Source: RGIG1995 sp045658315 (GTDB lineage: Bacteria; Bacillota; Clostridia; Oscillospirales; CAG-272). From it: DNA of 39,097 bases. The notes beneath the pieces were generated by a model. The model did no database searches. It saw nothing but the letters and a program-made list of their open reading frames with translations, and was not told the DNA's origin. The stretch spans positions 1-39,097 of the forward strand of contig JAZOUV010000042.1 in NCBI GenBank assembly GCA_045658315.1, in the 5' to 3' direction. Shown one piece after another: positions 1 through 7,646 of this stretch; positions within the stretch are counted from its first letter, which is position 1; every line of letters starts with the position of its first letter. The position numbers and the translations under genes are program-made.

Positions 1-84
1 TGGTGCGAGAAACGGGACTTGAACCCGTACGGTAAATCCACACGCCCCTCAAACGTGCGCGTCTGCCAGTTCCGCCACTCTCGC
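1..84 (-). tRNA. tRNA-Leu (anticodon GAG)
   Basis: On the minus strand the sequence folds as a class II tRNA. The acceptor stem starts GCGAGAG, the 3' end is encoded as ACCA, the anticodon stem is CACGT/GCGTG, and the loop TTGAGGG carries anticodon GAG after U33. A long variable arm and a T arm containing GGTTCAAGTCC follow. The anticodon and long variable arm indicate leucine. CCA is encoded in the gene. The gene has its own sigma-A promoter just upstream. The CCA end lies at the window edge, so further tRNA genes could follow outside. Confidence 0.95.
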
Positions 85-111
85 ATTTGCTTTGTTCAAG
101 CAACATTAGAT

Positions 112-139
112 ATTATACACGTTTTTCACGAATTGTCAA
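112..139 (-). promoter_or_regulatory. Sigma-A promoter of tRNA-Leu
   Basis: On the minus strand, TTGACA (134-139) and TATAAT (112-117) are separated by 16 bp. Both hexamers are perfect consensus, as expected for a highly expressed stable RNA gene. Transcription would start about 20 nt before the mature tRNA 5' end. Confidence 0.85.
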
Positions 140-161
140 TACGTTTTTGAAAAAAAGATAA

Positions 162-190
162 ATATATTTTTTCACTGATCTACATATATT
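162..190 (+). promoter_or_regulatory. Possible sigma-E-type promoter of spoIIID
   Basis: CATATATT at 183-190 matches the known sigma-E -10 consensus CATACANT except at one position. An ATA lies 16-18 bp upstream inside an AT-rich tract. spoIIID of Bacillus is sigma-E dependent, which makes this reading attractive, but AT richness makes chance matches easy. No good sigma-A promoter was seen here on the plus strand. Confidence 0.4.
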
Positions 191-220
191 GTATCAAGCA
201 AAATAAGGGTTGGTGTTATT

Positions 221-478
221 ATGAATTCATACAGTTCAAAATTTAGAGAAAGATGTGAAATATTCGCCTCTTATATAATCGACAACAATGCAACTGTAAG
301 ACAAACGGCTTCTTTTTTCGGAATAAGCAAAAGCACGGTGCATAAGGATCTTATATCCAAACTAAAGTACATAAATCCTGCTCTTTACATTCGAGTGAAA
401 AAAATACTTGACATAAACAAAGCCGAGAGACATATAAGAGGCGGTGAGGCAACCAAGAGAAAGTATAAAATTCAATAA
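221..478 (+). CDS. spoIIID: Sporulation transcription factor SpoIIID
   Basis: This 85-residue protein is a small DNA-binding regulator that, in Bacillus, switches mother-cell genes on and off between the sigma-E and sigma-K stages. The sequence shows the family pattern. There is a helix-turn-helix around residues 24-46 containing GISKSTVHKDL. It is followed by the conserved segments INPAL, VKKILD and the basic tail RHIRGGEATKRKYK. The length is close to the Bacillus protein (about 93 aa). The start ATG follows an AGGGTTGGT ribosome-binding site. The gene stands alone: tRNA-Leu diverges upstream and an AraC-type gene with its own promoter follows. It marks the organism as an endospore former. 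Confidence 0.95.
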   Translation: MNSYSSKFRERCEIFASYIIDNNATVRQTASFFGISKSTVHKDLISKLKYINPALYIRVKKILDINKAERHIRGGEATKRKYKIQ

Positions 479-503
479 AAAATTTCCAATCTCCTGCGAA
501 AAC

Positions 504-532
504 TTGACAGAATACACTAAAAAATGTATAAT
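504..532 (+). promoter_or_regulatory. Sigma-A promoter of the AraC-type gene
   Basis: TTGACA (504-509), a 17-bp spacer and TATAAT (527-532) form a perfect consensus promoter between spoIIID and the AraC-type gene. It gives a leader of roughly 35 nt before the ATG at 576. Confidence 0.85.
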
Positions 533-575
533 AAAACTAACATGAAGTTTGAAAAAGAATCGCGGAGGGACGTTA

Positions 576-1439
576 ATGCCCAAGAGAATTATGATAACGG
601 AATATCCTGTTGAATATGCACCTTTTAATCCTCCGGAAAATAGGTGTTTCTACGGTTTTCCTGAAAATGAGGATTTGCCCGACAGTAATATACCGTCTAT
701 GCATTATCATTCGAGCTATCAGATCGGTGTATGTTTGTCGGGAAACGGCGTGTTTTTGCTTGAGAATGATATATATGCCGTCAAAGAGGGAGATGCTGTT
801 ATAATTGCTCCTGACGTTATCCATTGCTCAAAAAGCATAAAGAGGAGCAACTGCAACTGGGAATTCGTTTATTTTGACCCATTTGAAATGAGAAACAGAT
901 ACCCTGAGCTTATATTGCCGAAAAGCTGTATATGTACGCGGGAAAATGAAGCGGAGCTTAACACTTTGCTTACGAAGATAATTACAGAGGGCAGGACACG
1001 CCGAGATGAATATGAACGTCTTGCAACGTTGTATTTCTATACGTTTTCGCTGTTGACCAACAGAAAAGGTGCAGTGCCTGCGGAGTCGGCTGAGGCGGAG
1101 AGTATAAGAAATGCCGAGCAAACCGATGCATACAATATTATGCCTGCGTTGAAAGAGATTGCGTTTAGATTTGACGAGTCGATAGCTGTTTCAGAACTTG
1201 CTGATATATGTAATTTGAGTGAATCACATTTTACAAGAATTTTCAAGAAATGTACGGGAATGTCCCCGTATAACTATACATTAAAATTCAGAGCGAAGGT
1301 AGGTTCAGCACTTCTAAAGGCGACCGATAAAACGGTAAACGAGATATCGGAGTGCGTGGGATTTAAGAACGCGAGTGATTTTTACAGACAGTTTACCAAG
1401 TATTATTCGTGTTCGCCGATGGATTACAGAAAGTCATAG
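576..1439 (+). CDS. AraC-family transcriptional regulator with cupin-type sensor domain
   Basis: This 287-residue regulator has an N-terminal cupin-like effector domain at roughly residues 35-120. It includes MHYHSSYQIG, GNGVF, and the turn KEGDAVIIAPDVIHC typical of sugar-sensing AraC proteins. The C-terminal AraC DNA-binding domain (about 185-287) has two helix-turn-helix units, VSELADICNLSESHFTRIFK and NEISECVGFKNASDFYRQF, and ends with the usual SPMDYR. I chose ATG 576 because GGAGGG lies 7 bp upstream; a TTG at 549 in the same frame has no ribosome-binding site. The effector is unknown. The next gene starts 26 bp downstream and may be co-transcribed. Confidence 0.85.
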   Translation: MPKRIMITEYPVEYAPFNPPENRCFYGFPENEDLPDSNIPSMHYHSSYQIGVCLSGNGVFLLENDIYAVKEGDAVIIAPDVIHCSKSIKRSNCNWEFVYFDPFEMRNRYPELILPKSCICTRENEAELNTLLTKIITEGRTRRDEYERLATLYFYTFSLLTNRKGAVPAESAEAESIRNAEQTDAYNIMPALKEIAFRFDESIAVSELADICNLSESHFTRIFKKCTGMSPYNYTLKFRAKVGSALLKATDKTVNEISECVGFKNASDFYRQFTKYYSCSPMDYRKS

Positions 1440-1465
1440 AATTAAAAAATAGAAAGGCTGTTATT

Positions 1466-2251
1466 ATGGGAAGATTTATAGGTTCGTTTATGGACGACAA
1501 TGAGCTTGACAGACCGGATCTGAACAAGTGTCCCGATTGTGAGTGTTATTTTCCGCAAGATAACTGTCCAATCTGCGGTAAAGAGTGTCCCGAGGAGATG
1601 AGAGCAGGGAACAGAAAGACCGTAAAAAAGAAGATAAAGAGGAACGGCAGGTCAAAAACAATTCAGTATGTTGACTGGTATCACCGCTGGTGGTTTATAA
1701 TACCCATGCTAATTATTTTTCCGATAATGGGTATTATTCTGCTTATCGGAAGTCCGCACAGTAAAAATACGAAGATTGCGATAATTGCAGTTGCAGTTGT
1801 GTATACCATTTTGTCAGGTTGGGGAATAAAGAATTTAGTGAATTCCGCCGAAAACTTTTTTGAGAAACCTGTTGATACATCGCTTTCTTTTAGCGAATAT
1901 ACCTCAAAATGCGAAGAAATAGCCCCCGACGATTATTTCAGAATCCCCGACTCATATAAGAAAAAATTTGTAAAAATGGAACTTGAGGTTGCCGAAAAGT
2001 TTACAGATCCGGAGGGATATTACAGCAACAAAAAGTATAATGATTATTATGTTTGCACCTACAAAAATGCGACGGGTGTTGAGTTCCGTATTTTAGTCCG
2101 CAGTTGTATTCAATCGGGCGTGGAGAATCTGGCAGTCGGCGATAAGGTAACCGTTTACGGTGAGTGTGCAGGAAATATTACGGTGTATGATTGGAATTAC
2201 AAAACGTATTCGGGTTCTTGCGTCAATGCCGCATATTTTGAATTAAAATAA
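1466..2251 (+). CDS. Zinc-ribbon, two-helix membrane protein with OB-fold-like tail
   Basis: I do not recognise a named family for the whole 261-residue protein. Near residues 20-38 it has a short zinc ribbon with CPDCEC and CPICGKEC. Next come a basic stretch with VKKKIKRNGR, then two hydrophobic helices (about residues 74-95 and 102-122). The remaining soluble part ends with a beta-rich segment, NLAVGDKVTVYGECAGNITV, which resembles the tRNA_anti-like OB fold seen in membrane-tethered proteins. The ATG at 1466 follows AGAAAGG. A terminator follows, so the gene probably ends the transcript begun at 504. The role is unknown; membrane location is inferred from the helices. Confidence 0.7.
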   Translation: MGRFIGSFMDDNELDRPDLNKCPDCECYFPQDNCPICGKECPEEMRAGNRKTVKKKIKRNGRSKTIQYVDWYHRWWFIIPMLIIFPIMGIILLIGSPHSKNTKIAIIAVAVVYTILSGWGIKNLVNSAENFFEKPVDTSLSFSEYTSKCEEIAPDDYFRIPDSYKKKFVKMELEVAEKFTDPEGYYSNKKYNDYYVCTYKNATGVEFRILVRSCIQSGVENLAVGDKVTVYGECAGNITVYDWNYKTYSGSCVNAAYFELK

Positions 2252-2260
2252 ATAGGAAGA

Positions 2261-2294
2261 AGCGTACTTTACACAAAAACAGTACGCTTTTTTG
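2261..2294 (+). terminator. Rho-independent terminator
   Basis: An 8-bp perfect stem, AGCGTACT/AGTACGCT, has a loop of about 12 nt and is followed by a run of six or more T. It sits 9 bp after the zinc-ribbon gene and separates it from the pyrH promoter. Confidence 0.85.
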
Positions 2295-2357
2295 TTTGTT
2301 GATACGGAAAGGTTGATTTTTGTTTATTATTATATATATAAATTTAATGAAACGTAT

Positions 2358-2386
2358 TTACAAAATGCACTTTTTAAGGTAAAATA
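2358..2386 (+). promoter_or_regulatory. Sigma-A promoter of the pyrH operon
   Basis: TTTACA (2358-2363), a 17-bp spacer and TAAAAT (2381-2386) lie in an AT-rich stretch about 40 bp before the pyrH start. Confidence 0.75.
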
Positions 2387-2427
2387 TATAAAATAGAAAC
2401 AGTGTACAAAAATGGGAGGACAAAACA

Positions 2428-3150
2428 ATGTCAAATGCAAGCCCCGTATATAAGAGAATACTTCTTAAGCTTTCCGGTGAAGCGTTGGCTAAGGATTGCG
2501 GTAAGGGAGAGATTCTCAATTATGATTTTATAAACGAAGTATGCTCGACCGTTAAAAAATGTGTCGGTATGGGTGTTCAGGTAGCGATTGTTGTTGGTGG
2601 TGGCAATATATGGCGTGGCGGCAGACAGGGTGCTAAGATGAACAGAAGCAGAGCAGACCACATGGGAATGCTTGCAACCGTTATTAACTCTTTGGCTCTT
2701 CAGCAAGGTTTTGAAGAGGTGGGAGCTGAGGCGGTTGTTATGACTGCAATAGATATGGAACGAATTGCAGATTCGTTTACACAAAGAGATGCGGTAAAGC
2801 ACCTTGAAAACGGTAAGATAGTTATATTTGGCGGCGGAACGGGGTGTCCTTATTTTTCAACAGATACGGGGGCGGTTCTTAGAGCTGCCGAGATAAATGC
2901 AGATGCGGTTCTTATGGCTAAAAATATTGACGGAGTATATACTGCCGATCCCAAGGTTGACAAGAATGCAAAGAAACTTGATGAGATAAGCTATGTTGAC
3001 ATACTGAACAAAGGTCTTAAGGCACTTGACTGGACAGCGGCATCGTTTGGACTCGAAAACAAACTTACCATACAGATGTTCGCCCTTGACGACCCCGAAA
3101 ATATCATCCGGGTTGTTAACGGTGAAAAGATTGGTACGGTTTTAAAATAA
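2428..3150 (+). CDS. pyrH: UMP kinase
   Basis: This cytoplasmic enzyme phosphorylates UMP to UDP with ATP, the committed step to all pyrimidine nucleotides and to UDP-sugars. The 240 residues match the bacterial UMP kinase family in length and motifs. The N-terminal KRILLKLSGEAL is the nucleotide-binding start. GGGNIWRGG is the conserved glycine-rich loop, followed by ADHMGMLATVINSLALQ. Later come GGTGCPYFSTDTGAVLRA and MAKNIDGVYTADP. GGGAGG lies 9 bp before the ATG. It leads the core operon and is followed after 43 bp by frr, the usual order in Firmicutes. Confidence 0.97.
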   Translation: MSNASPVYKRILLKLSGEALAKDCGKGEILNYDFINEVCSTVKKCVGMGVQVAIVVGGGNIWRGGRQGAKMNRSRADHMGMLATVINSLALQQGFEEVGAEAVVMTAIDMERIADSFTQRDAVKHLENGKIVIFGGGTGCPYFSTDTGAVLRAAEINADAVLMAKNIDGVYTADPKVDKNAKKLDEISYVDILNKGLKALDWTAASFGLENKLTIQMFALDDPENIIRVVNGEKIGTVLK

Positions 3151-3193
3151 TTGTAAAATAATTAACAGTTAAAATAAACGGAGGAAAATTTTT

Positions 3194-3748
3194 ATGAAAC
3201 TCGCAACAAATGAATATGAAGGTAAGATGAAAAAATCCATCGGTTCTTATGAGACCGAGCTTGAAGGTATAAGAGTAGGAAGAGCTAATCCTGCTGTTTT
3301 GAGCAAGATTACAGTTGATTACTACGGTGTTCCCACACAGATCAACCAGATGTCTGAAGTTAAGGTAGTAGATGCAAGAACTATCGTGATTTCACCTTGG
3401 GATGCAACTACATTGAAGAGTATTGACCGTGCAATTACTGCATCTGATCTTGGAATTACACCCGCAAATGACGGTAAGGTATTAAGACTTACATTCCCCC
3501 AGCTTACTGAAGAAAGACGTAAGGAGCTTTCCAAGCAGGTTGCAAAAATGGGTGAAGAGGCTAAGGTGGCTATCAGAAACATTCGCCGTGACTTTAACGA
3601 CAAGGTAAAGGATATGAAAAAGAAGAGCGAAATGACAGAAGACGAGCAGAAGCAGTCCGAAAAGGAAATACAGGATTTGACCGACAAGTATATCAAGGAT
3701 ATAGATGCCATAACAGCCCGTAAAACAAAGGAGATCATGGATATCTGA
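3194..3748 (+). CDS. frr: Ribosome recycling factor
   Basis: This 184-residue factor splits post-termination ribosomes together with EF-G so that subunits can be reused. The length is standard (about 185). Recognisable segments are ELEGIRVGRANPAVL near the N terminus, the central YYGVPTQINQM and PWDATTLKSIDRAI, and the long C-terminal helix with EERRKELSKQVAKMGEEAKV and IRNIRRDFND. GGAGG precedes the start. It follows pyrH in the same transcript, and a terminator-like hairpin lies immediately downstream. Confidence 0.97.
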   Translation: MKLATNEYEGKMKKSIGSYETELEGIRVGRANPAVLSKITVDYYGVPTQINQMSEVKVVDARTIVISPWDATTLKSIDRAITASDLGITPANDGKVLRLTFPQLTEERRKELSKQVAKMGEEAKVAIRNIRRDFNDKVKDMKKKSEMTEDEQKQSEKEIQDLTDKYIKDIDAITARKTKEIMDI

Positions 3749-3760
3749 CAAAAATATATG

Positions 3761-3801
3761 CGGGTGTATGTCTGTGCAAATTAGACATACGCCCGTCTTT
3801 T
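3761..3801 (+). terminator. Terminator-like hairpin between frr and uppS
   Basis: A 13-bp stem (one G-U pair) is formed by 3761-3773 and 3783-3795 with a loop of about 9 nt, followed by TCTTTT. I see no clear consensus promoter between it and uppS, 16 bp on. It may therefore work as a partial terminator that lowers expression of the downstream lipid and isoprenoid genes. Confidence 0.7.
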
Positions 3802-3816
3802 ATATGGAGAAACTAT

Positions 3817-4545
3817 ATGTTTGGCATAAAAAAAAGAACAGAAAAAAAGAATAAAATAATTGCAGACAACAATCTTCGGCATATTGCTTTTATTATGGAC
3901 GGAAACGGAAGATGGGCAAAGGGCAAAGGAATGCCACGCGAATTTGGACATAAAAAGGGTGCTGAGACTATGAAAAACATAGTTAAGTACTGCGGTTCAA
4001 TAAACATAAATTGTGTTACCGTATATGCATTTTCCACTGAAAACTGGAAAAGACCCGAAAATGAAGTGAAGGCTATAATGGAGCTTCTCGGTCAGTATAT
4101 AGATTATCTTTATACCGTAATGGAAAAGGACGATATACAGGTACACTTCCTTGGGGACAAGAGTAGATTTACACCTGAGCTCAGAGAGAGGCTTGAGATG
4201 GCAGAAAGCGATTCTGCGAAGTATCACAAGATACTTAATGTTGCATTGAATTACGGCGGCAGGGACGAGATCGTTCATGCTGTAAACAGTCTTATAGAAC
4301 AGGGTAAGTCTAAGATAACGGAAGAGGATATTGAAGCTAATCTTTATACTGCTCACTGTCCGCCACCCGATCTTATCGTAAGAACGGCGGGAGAAATACG
4401 TACGTCCAATTTCCTTTTGTGGCAGGGAGCGTATTCTGAGCTGTATTTTACAGATGTGCTTTGGCCTGATTTTTCGGAAGAAGATGTAGATAAGGCTGTT
4501 GAAGCATTTTATAGACGTACACGCAGATTTGGTGCGGTTATTTAA
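3817..4545 (+). CDS. uppS: Isoprenyl transferase (undecaprenyl diphosphate synthase)
   Basis: This cis-prenyltransferase makes the C55 lipid carrier of peptidoglycan and wall polymer synthesis from farnesyl diphosphate and isopentenyl diphosphate. Length is 242 residues, as usual. The signature HIAFIMDGNGRWAKGKG carries the catalytic Asp in MDGNGRWA. Later come VTVYAFSTENWKRP, LNYGGRDEI, the PDLIVRTAGEIRTSNFLLWQ motif and the C-terminal DVLWPDF. The start ATG follows GGAGAA. cdsA begins 26 bp downstream, the conserved uppS-cdsA-dxr-rseP order of Gram-positive bacteria. Confidence 0.96.
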   Translation: MFGIKKRTEKKNKIIADNNLRHIAFIMDGNGRWAKGKGMPREFGHKKGAETMKNIVKYCGSININCVTVYAFSTENWKRPENEVKAIMELLGQYIDYLYTVMEKDDIQVHFLGDKSRFTPELRERLEMAESDSAKYHKILNVALNYGGRDEIVHAVNSLIEQGKSKITEEDIEANLYTAHCPPPDLIVRTAGEIRTSNFLLWQGAYSELYFTDVLWPDFSEEDVDKAVEAFYRRTRRFGAVI

Positions 4546-4571
4546 TTTATTTACGGAGAATTTATTTAAAA

Positions 4572-5405
4572 ATGAAGACAAGGATTATAACGGCGGTAAT
4601 ATGTACACTTGTGTTTTTACCGTTTTTGATTTTTTCGGATACTATTGCATTTTCGATGATACTTGCTTTTGCCTCAGCTCTTGGCATATATGAGATGATG
4701 AGGTGTATCGGTGAAAAGAGCTTGTGGGTGTTGATACCGGCTTGTTTTATAGGGGCAATGTTGCCGATATGTGCAAAATTATACAGTGATGAGCAGTCAT
4801 TTTTTAATTTTGCACACAAGATATTGGTAGTGTTTGTTTTCTATTTAGCGGTAATAGCTGTTTTTTCAAAAGGGAAAAAAGATATTTCAACAATGGCTAT
4901 GATTTATGTTACCGTTGGATTTATAGTGAACGGTTTTTCGAGTATTGTTTTGCTTAGAGAATATCCATTTGGTCAATACATATATCTGCTTGTGTTTATA
5001 TGCCCGTGGATTACGGATATATTTGCATATTTCACGGGATACTTTTTTGGTAAGCATAAGCTTATTCCCGATGTTAGTCCCAAAAAGACGGTTGAGGGTG
5101 CAATTGGCGGGATAGTCTTCTGCACACTTGCTTTGGTGTTATACGGATTTGTAATGACGGTAGTTGTTGACGGAATAAAGGCAAACTATCTTGCATTTGT
5201 TTGCGTTGGAATAGTATTGTCTGTCGTTTCTCAGTGCGGAGACCTTGTATTCTCCTTGATAAAGAGAAAATACGGTATAAAGGATTACGGAAAGCTTATG
5301 CCGGGACATGGCGGTATACTTGACAGATTCGATTCTGTAATTGCATCGGCACCTTTTGTTTTGTTGCTGTTTGACCTTTCGGGAATATTCCGTTTGTTTC
5401 ATTAA
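4572..5405 (+). CDS. cdsA: Phosphatidate cytidylyltransferase (CDP-diacylglycerol synthase)
   Basis: This membrane enzyme makes CDP-diacylglycerol from phosphatidate and CTP, the branch point of phospholipid synthesis. The 277 residues contain about eight hydrophobic segments. The C-terminal family signature is clear: SQCGDLVFSLIKRKYGIKDYGK followed by LMPGHGGILDRFDS. It contains the conserved GD, KR, KD and PGHGG..DR residues that bind metal and substrate. It lies between uppS and dxr in one operon; the gap to the dxr start is 18 bp. Confidence 0.95.
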   Translation: MKTRIITAVICTLVFLPFLIFSDTIAFSMILAFASALGIYEMMRCIGEKSLWVLIPACFIGAMLPICAKLYSDEQSFFNFAHKILVVFVFYLAVIAVFSKGKKDISTMAMIYVTVGFIVNGFSSIVLLREYPFGQYIYLLVFICPWITDIFAYFTGYFFGKHKLIPDVSPKKTVEGAIGGIVFCTLALVLYGFVMTVVVDGIKANYLAFVCVGIVLSVVSQCGDLVFSLIKRKYGIKDYGKLMPGHGGILDRFDSVIASAPFVLLLFDLSGIFRLFH

Positions 5406-5423
5406 TTTTGTTGAGGTATGAGC

Positions 5424-6575
5424 ATGATTGAGAAGACTGTTGCGATATTCGGTTCAACTGGATCTATCGGGAGACAGAGTATAGAAGTTGCGAGAAAGCA
5501 CAAAATAAGAGTTAAGGCACTGACAGCACGCGGTGATACCGACAGACTTGAAGAGCAGATAAGAGAGTTTTCTCCGGAGACGTGTGCCGTTCTTGATGAG
5601 AAGAGAGCACTTGAACTAAAAAACAGGGTTGCCGATACTTCAACTCGTGTAGTGGGCGGAGAGAAGGCAATAGAGGAACTGGCTTTTGAAGTAAAGTGTG
5701 ATATGTTTCTGAATTCCATTATAGGCAAGGCAGGGCTTCGTCCAACCTTGGCGGCGATAGAATCGGGCAAAAATGTTGCTTTGGCAAACAAGGAAACGCT
5801 TGTTACTGCGGGTACTATTGTTATGGAGAGAGCAAGACAGAAAGGGGTAAGTGTTCTTCCCGTTGACAGTGAGCATTGTGCGATCTTTCAATGTCTTGAG
5901 GGGTATCCGTTAAAGCAGGTAAGCAGACTTATTCTTACGGCATCGGGCGGTCCTTTCTTTGGAAAGAAGCGGGAGGAGTTGGAGAATATAACTCCCGAAA
6001 TGGCTTTGGCTCATCCAACATGGAATATGGGACAGAAAATAACCGTAGACTCTGCTACGCTTATGAATAAGGGCTTTGAGGTTATTGAAGCCTGCCACTT
6101 GTTCAACGTAGATATAGATAATGTGGATGTTGTAGTACACCGTGAGAGCATAATACATTCTATGGTGGAATATATTGATAATGCGGTCTTGGCTCAGATG
6201 GGTGTCCCCGATATGCGTACCTGTATTCAGTATGCCTTGACATACCCCGACAGATATGAGGGCTTGCAGGAAAGGCTTGACCTTGCAAAAGTAGGAAAGA
6301 TGACTTTTGCTGAGGCAGACAAAGAGACTTTTGTTCTCCTTGAGCTTGCATATAAATCGATGAGGGCAGGCGGTTTGATTCCTGCTGTTTTGAATGGTGC
6401 AAATGAAGAGGCTGTATATTTGTTCCTTAACCATAAAATATCTTTTACCGATATTATGGACATGGTAAGTACGGTCGTTGAAGGGTATAAGAATATAAAA
6501 GACCCGACAATAGAAGAGATTGAGAGAGCAGACCTTGAGGCGAGGGCGGCTGTAAAGGCTCTTGCAAAACAGTAA
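5424..6575 (+). CDS. dxr: 1-deoxy-D-xylulose 5-phosphate reductoisomerase
   Basis: This cytoplasmic NADPH enzyme converts DXP to MEP, the second step of the non-mevalonate isoprenoid pathway. The protein (383 residues from this start) opens with the nucleotide loop IFGSTGSIGRQ. It also carries NKETLVTAG, PVDSEHCAIFQCL, TASGGPF, HPTWNMGQKITVDSATLMNKG and HRESIIHSMVE, which together form the metal- and substrate-binding core. An ATG at 5418 in the same frame lies only 1 bp from GAGG, whereas ATG 5424 has a 7-bp spacing, so I use 5424. With ispG two genes downstream it shows that the organism uses the MEP pathway. Confidence 0.96.
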   Translation: MIEKTVAIFGSTGSIGRQSIEVARKHKIRVKALTARGDTDRLEEQIREFSPETCAVLDEKRALELKNRVADTSTRVVGGEKAIEELAFEVKCDMFLNSIIGKAGLRPTLAAIESGKNVALANKETLVTAGTIVMERARQKGVSVLPVDSEHCAIFQCLEGYPLKQVSRLILTASGGPFFGKKREELENITPEMALAHPTWNMGQKITVDSATLMNKGFEVIEACHLFNVDIDNVDVVVHRESIIHSMVEYIDNAVLAQMGVPDMRTCIQYALTYPDRYEGLQERLDLAKVGKMTFAEADKETFVLLELAYKSMRAGGLIPAVLNGANEEAVYLFLNHKISFTDIMDMVSTVVEGYKNIKDPTIEEIERADLEARAAVKALAKQ

Positions 6576-6608
6576 ATTAATTTACGGTAACCGAAAAGAG
6601 GAAACGAA

Positions 6609-7631
6609 TTGACTGTAGTTATAGCGATATTTGTATTTGGAATTCTTATATTTATACACGAGCTCGGTCATTATCTGACTGCCCGTATGTTTAATGTGGG
6701 CATAAACGAATTTGCATTGGGAATGGGACCGAAAATTTTGTCTAAGACCTCAAAAAAGACGGGAATAGTGTATTCGTTAAGGCTTTTGCCTATAGGCGGA
6801 TTTGTAAGTATGGTAGGCGAGGACGAGGACAGTGCGGACGAAAATGCTTTGAATAACAAACCAGTTTGGCAGAGGATGATAATAGTTGCGGCAGGTGCGT
6901 TTATGAATGTGCTTGTAGGCGTGCTGACAGTGCTTATAATAGTATCATCAAACAAGTCGAATGCTACCAATGTCATTTCTCATTTTGGTGAAAATGCAAC
7001 TTCTGCGGAATGCGGACTTCAGATCAACGACGAGATCGTAAAGGTTGGTAAACAAAAAGTTCATACGGGCAGAGATATGGTAGAGGCTATAATGTTTGAG
7101 GGAGCAGAACCGGTCGACGTGACGGTTATAAGGGACGGAGAACGGGTGGTTCTTGAAAATGTTGTCTTCGGTAAGATAACAGAAGGCGGAATGGTGTTCG
7201 GCACCGTTGATTTCGGCGTATATTTTGAGGGCAGAAGCTTAAAAAATATAATCAAGCATACTTTTTACTACAGCAAATCGACGGTCAGCATTATATGGAA
7301 GTCGCTTGTTTATCTTGTAACCGGAAAAGTAGGAGTTGAGCAGATGTCGGGACCTATAGGGGTGACTTCCGCAATAGGCGATGCCGCAAAGATGGGAGTA
7401 AAGAATTTGCTTGATATGTGTGCGTTGCTTGCTCTTAATTTAGGAATATTCAATATGCTTCCGTTTCCTGCACTTGACGGCGGACGGTTTGTGTTTATGC
7501 TATATGAGCTGATATTCCGTAAGCCGGTAAAGAGAGAAGTAGAGGGATATATCCATTTTGCGGGACTTTGTTTACTGATGCTGTTAATGGTATTTGTAGG
7601 CTTTAACGACATAAAAAATTTATTTAGATAA
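6609..7631 (+). CDS. rseP: Site-2 intramembrane metalloprotease RseP-like (M50)
   Basis: This integral membrane zinc protease cuts transmembrane segments of regulators such as anti-sigma factors, and remnant signal peptides. In 340 residues it shows the zinc site HELGH near residue 18 in the first membrane helix. A PDZ domain follows at about residues 115-185 (GLQINDEIVKVG). The third metal ligand lies in MLPFPALDGGR near residue 285, and two C-terminal membrane segments close the protein. The start codon is TTG at 6609, supported by GAGG 7-8 bp upstream. It sits between dxr and ispG. Its substrate here cannot be told from the sequence. Confidence 0.92.
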   Translation: MTVVIAIFVFGILIFIHELGHYLTARMFNVGINEFALGMGPKILSKTSKKTGIVYSLRLLPIGGFVSMVGEDEDSADENALNNKPVWQRMIIVAAGAFMNVLVGVLTVLIIVSSNKSNATNVISHFGENATSAECGLQINDEIVKVGKQKVHTGRDMVEAIMFEGAEPVDVTVIRDGERVVLENVVFGKITEGGMVFGTVDFGVYFEGRSLKNIIKHTFYYSKSTVSIIWKSLVYLVTGKVGVEQMSGPIGVTSAIGDAAKMGVKNLLDMCALLALNLGIFNMLPFPALDGGRFVFMLYELIFRKPVKREVEGYIHFAGLCLLMLLMVFVGFNDIKNLFR

Positions 7632-7646
7632 AGACGGTGAAAAGAA

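Noticed and set aside
549..575. TTG start that would lengthen the AraC-type protein by nine residues
   Set aside because: It has no ribosome-binding site, while ATG 576 has GGAGGG at good spacing; the extension would translate the ribosome-binding site itself.
3997..4581. A long open frame (194 codons) opposite uppS
   Set aside because: It lies wholly antisense to a certain gene, has no ribosome-binding site, and its translation is rich in Ile, Tyr, Cys and Arg as expected of a mirrored coding strand.
5910..6434. A 174-codon antisense frame inside dxr
   Set aside because: It is a mirror of a conserved gene with no start signals or recognisable motif.
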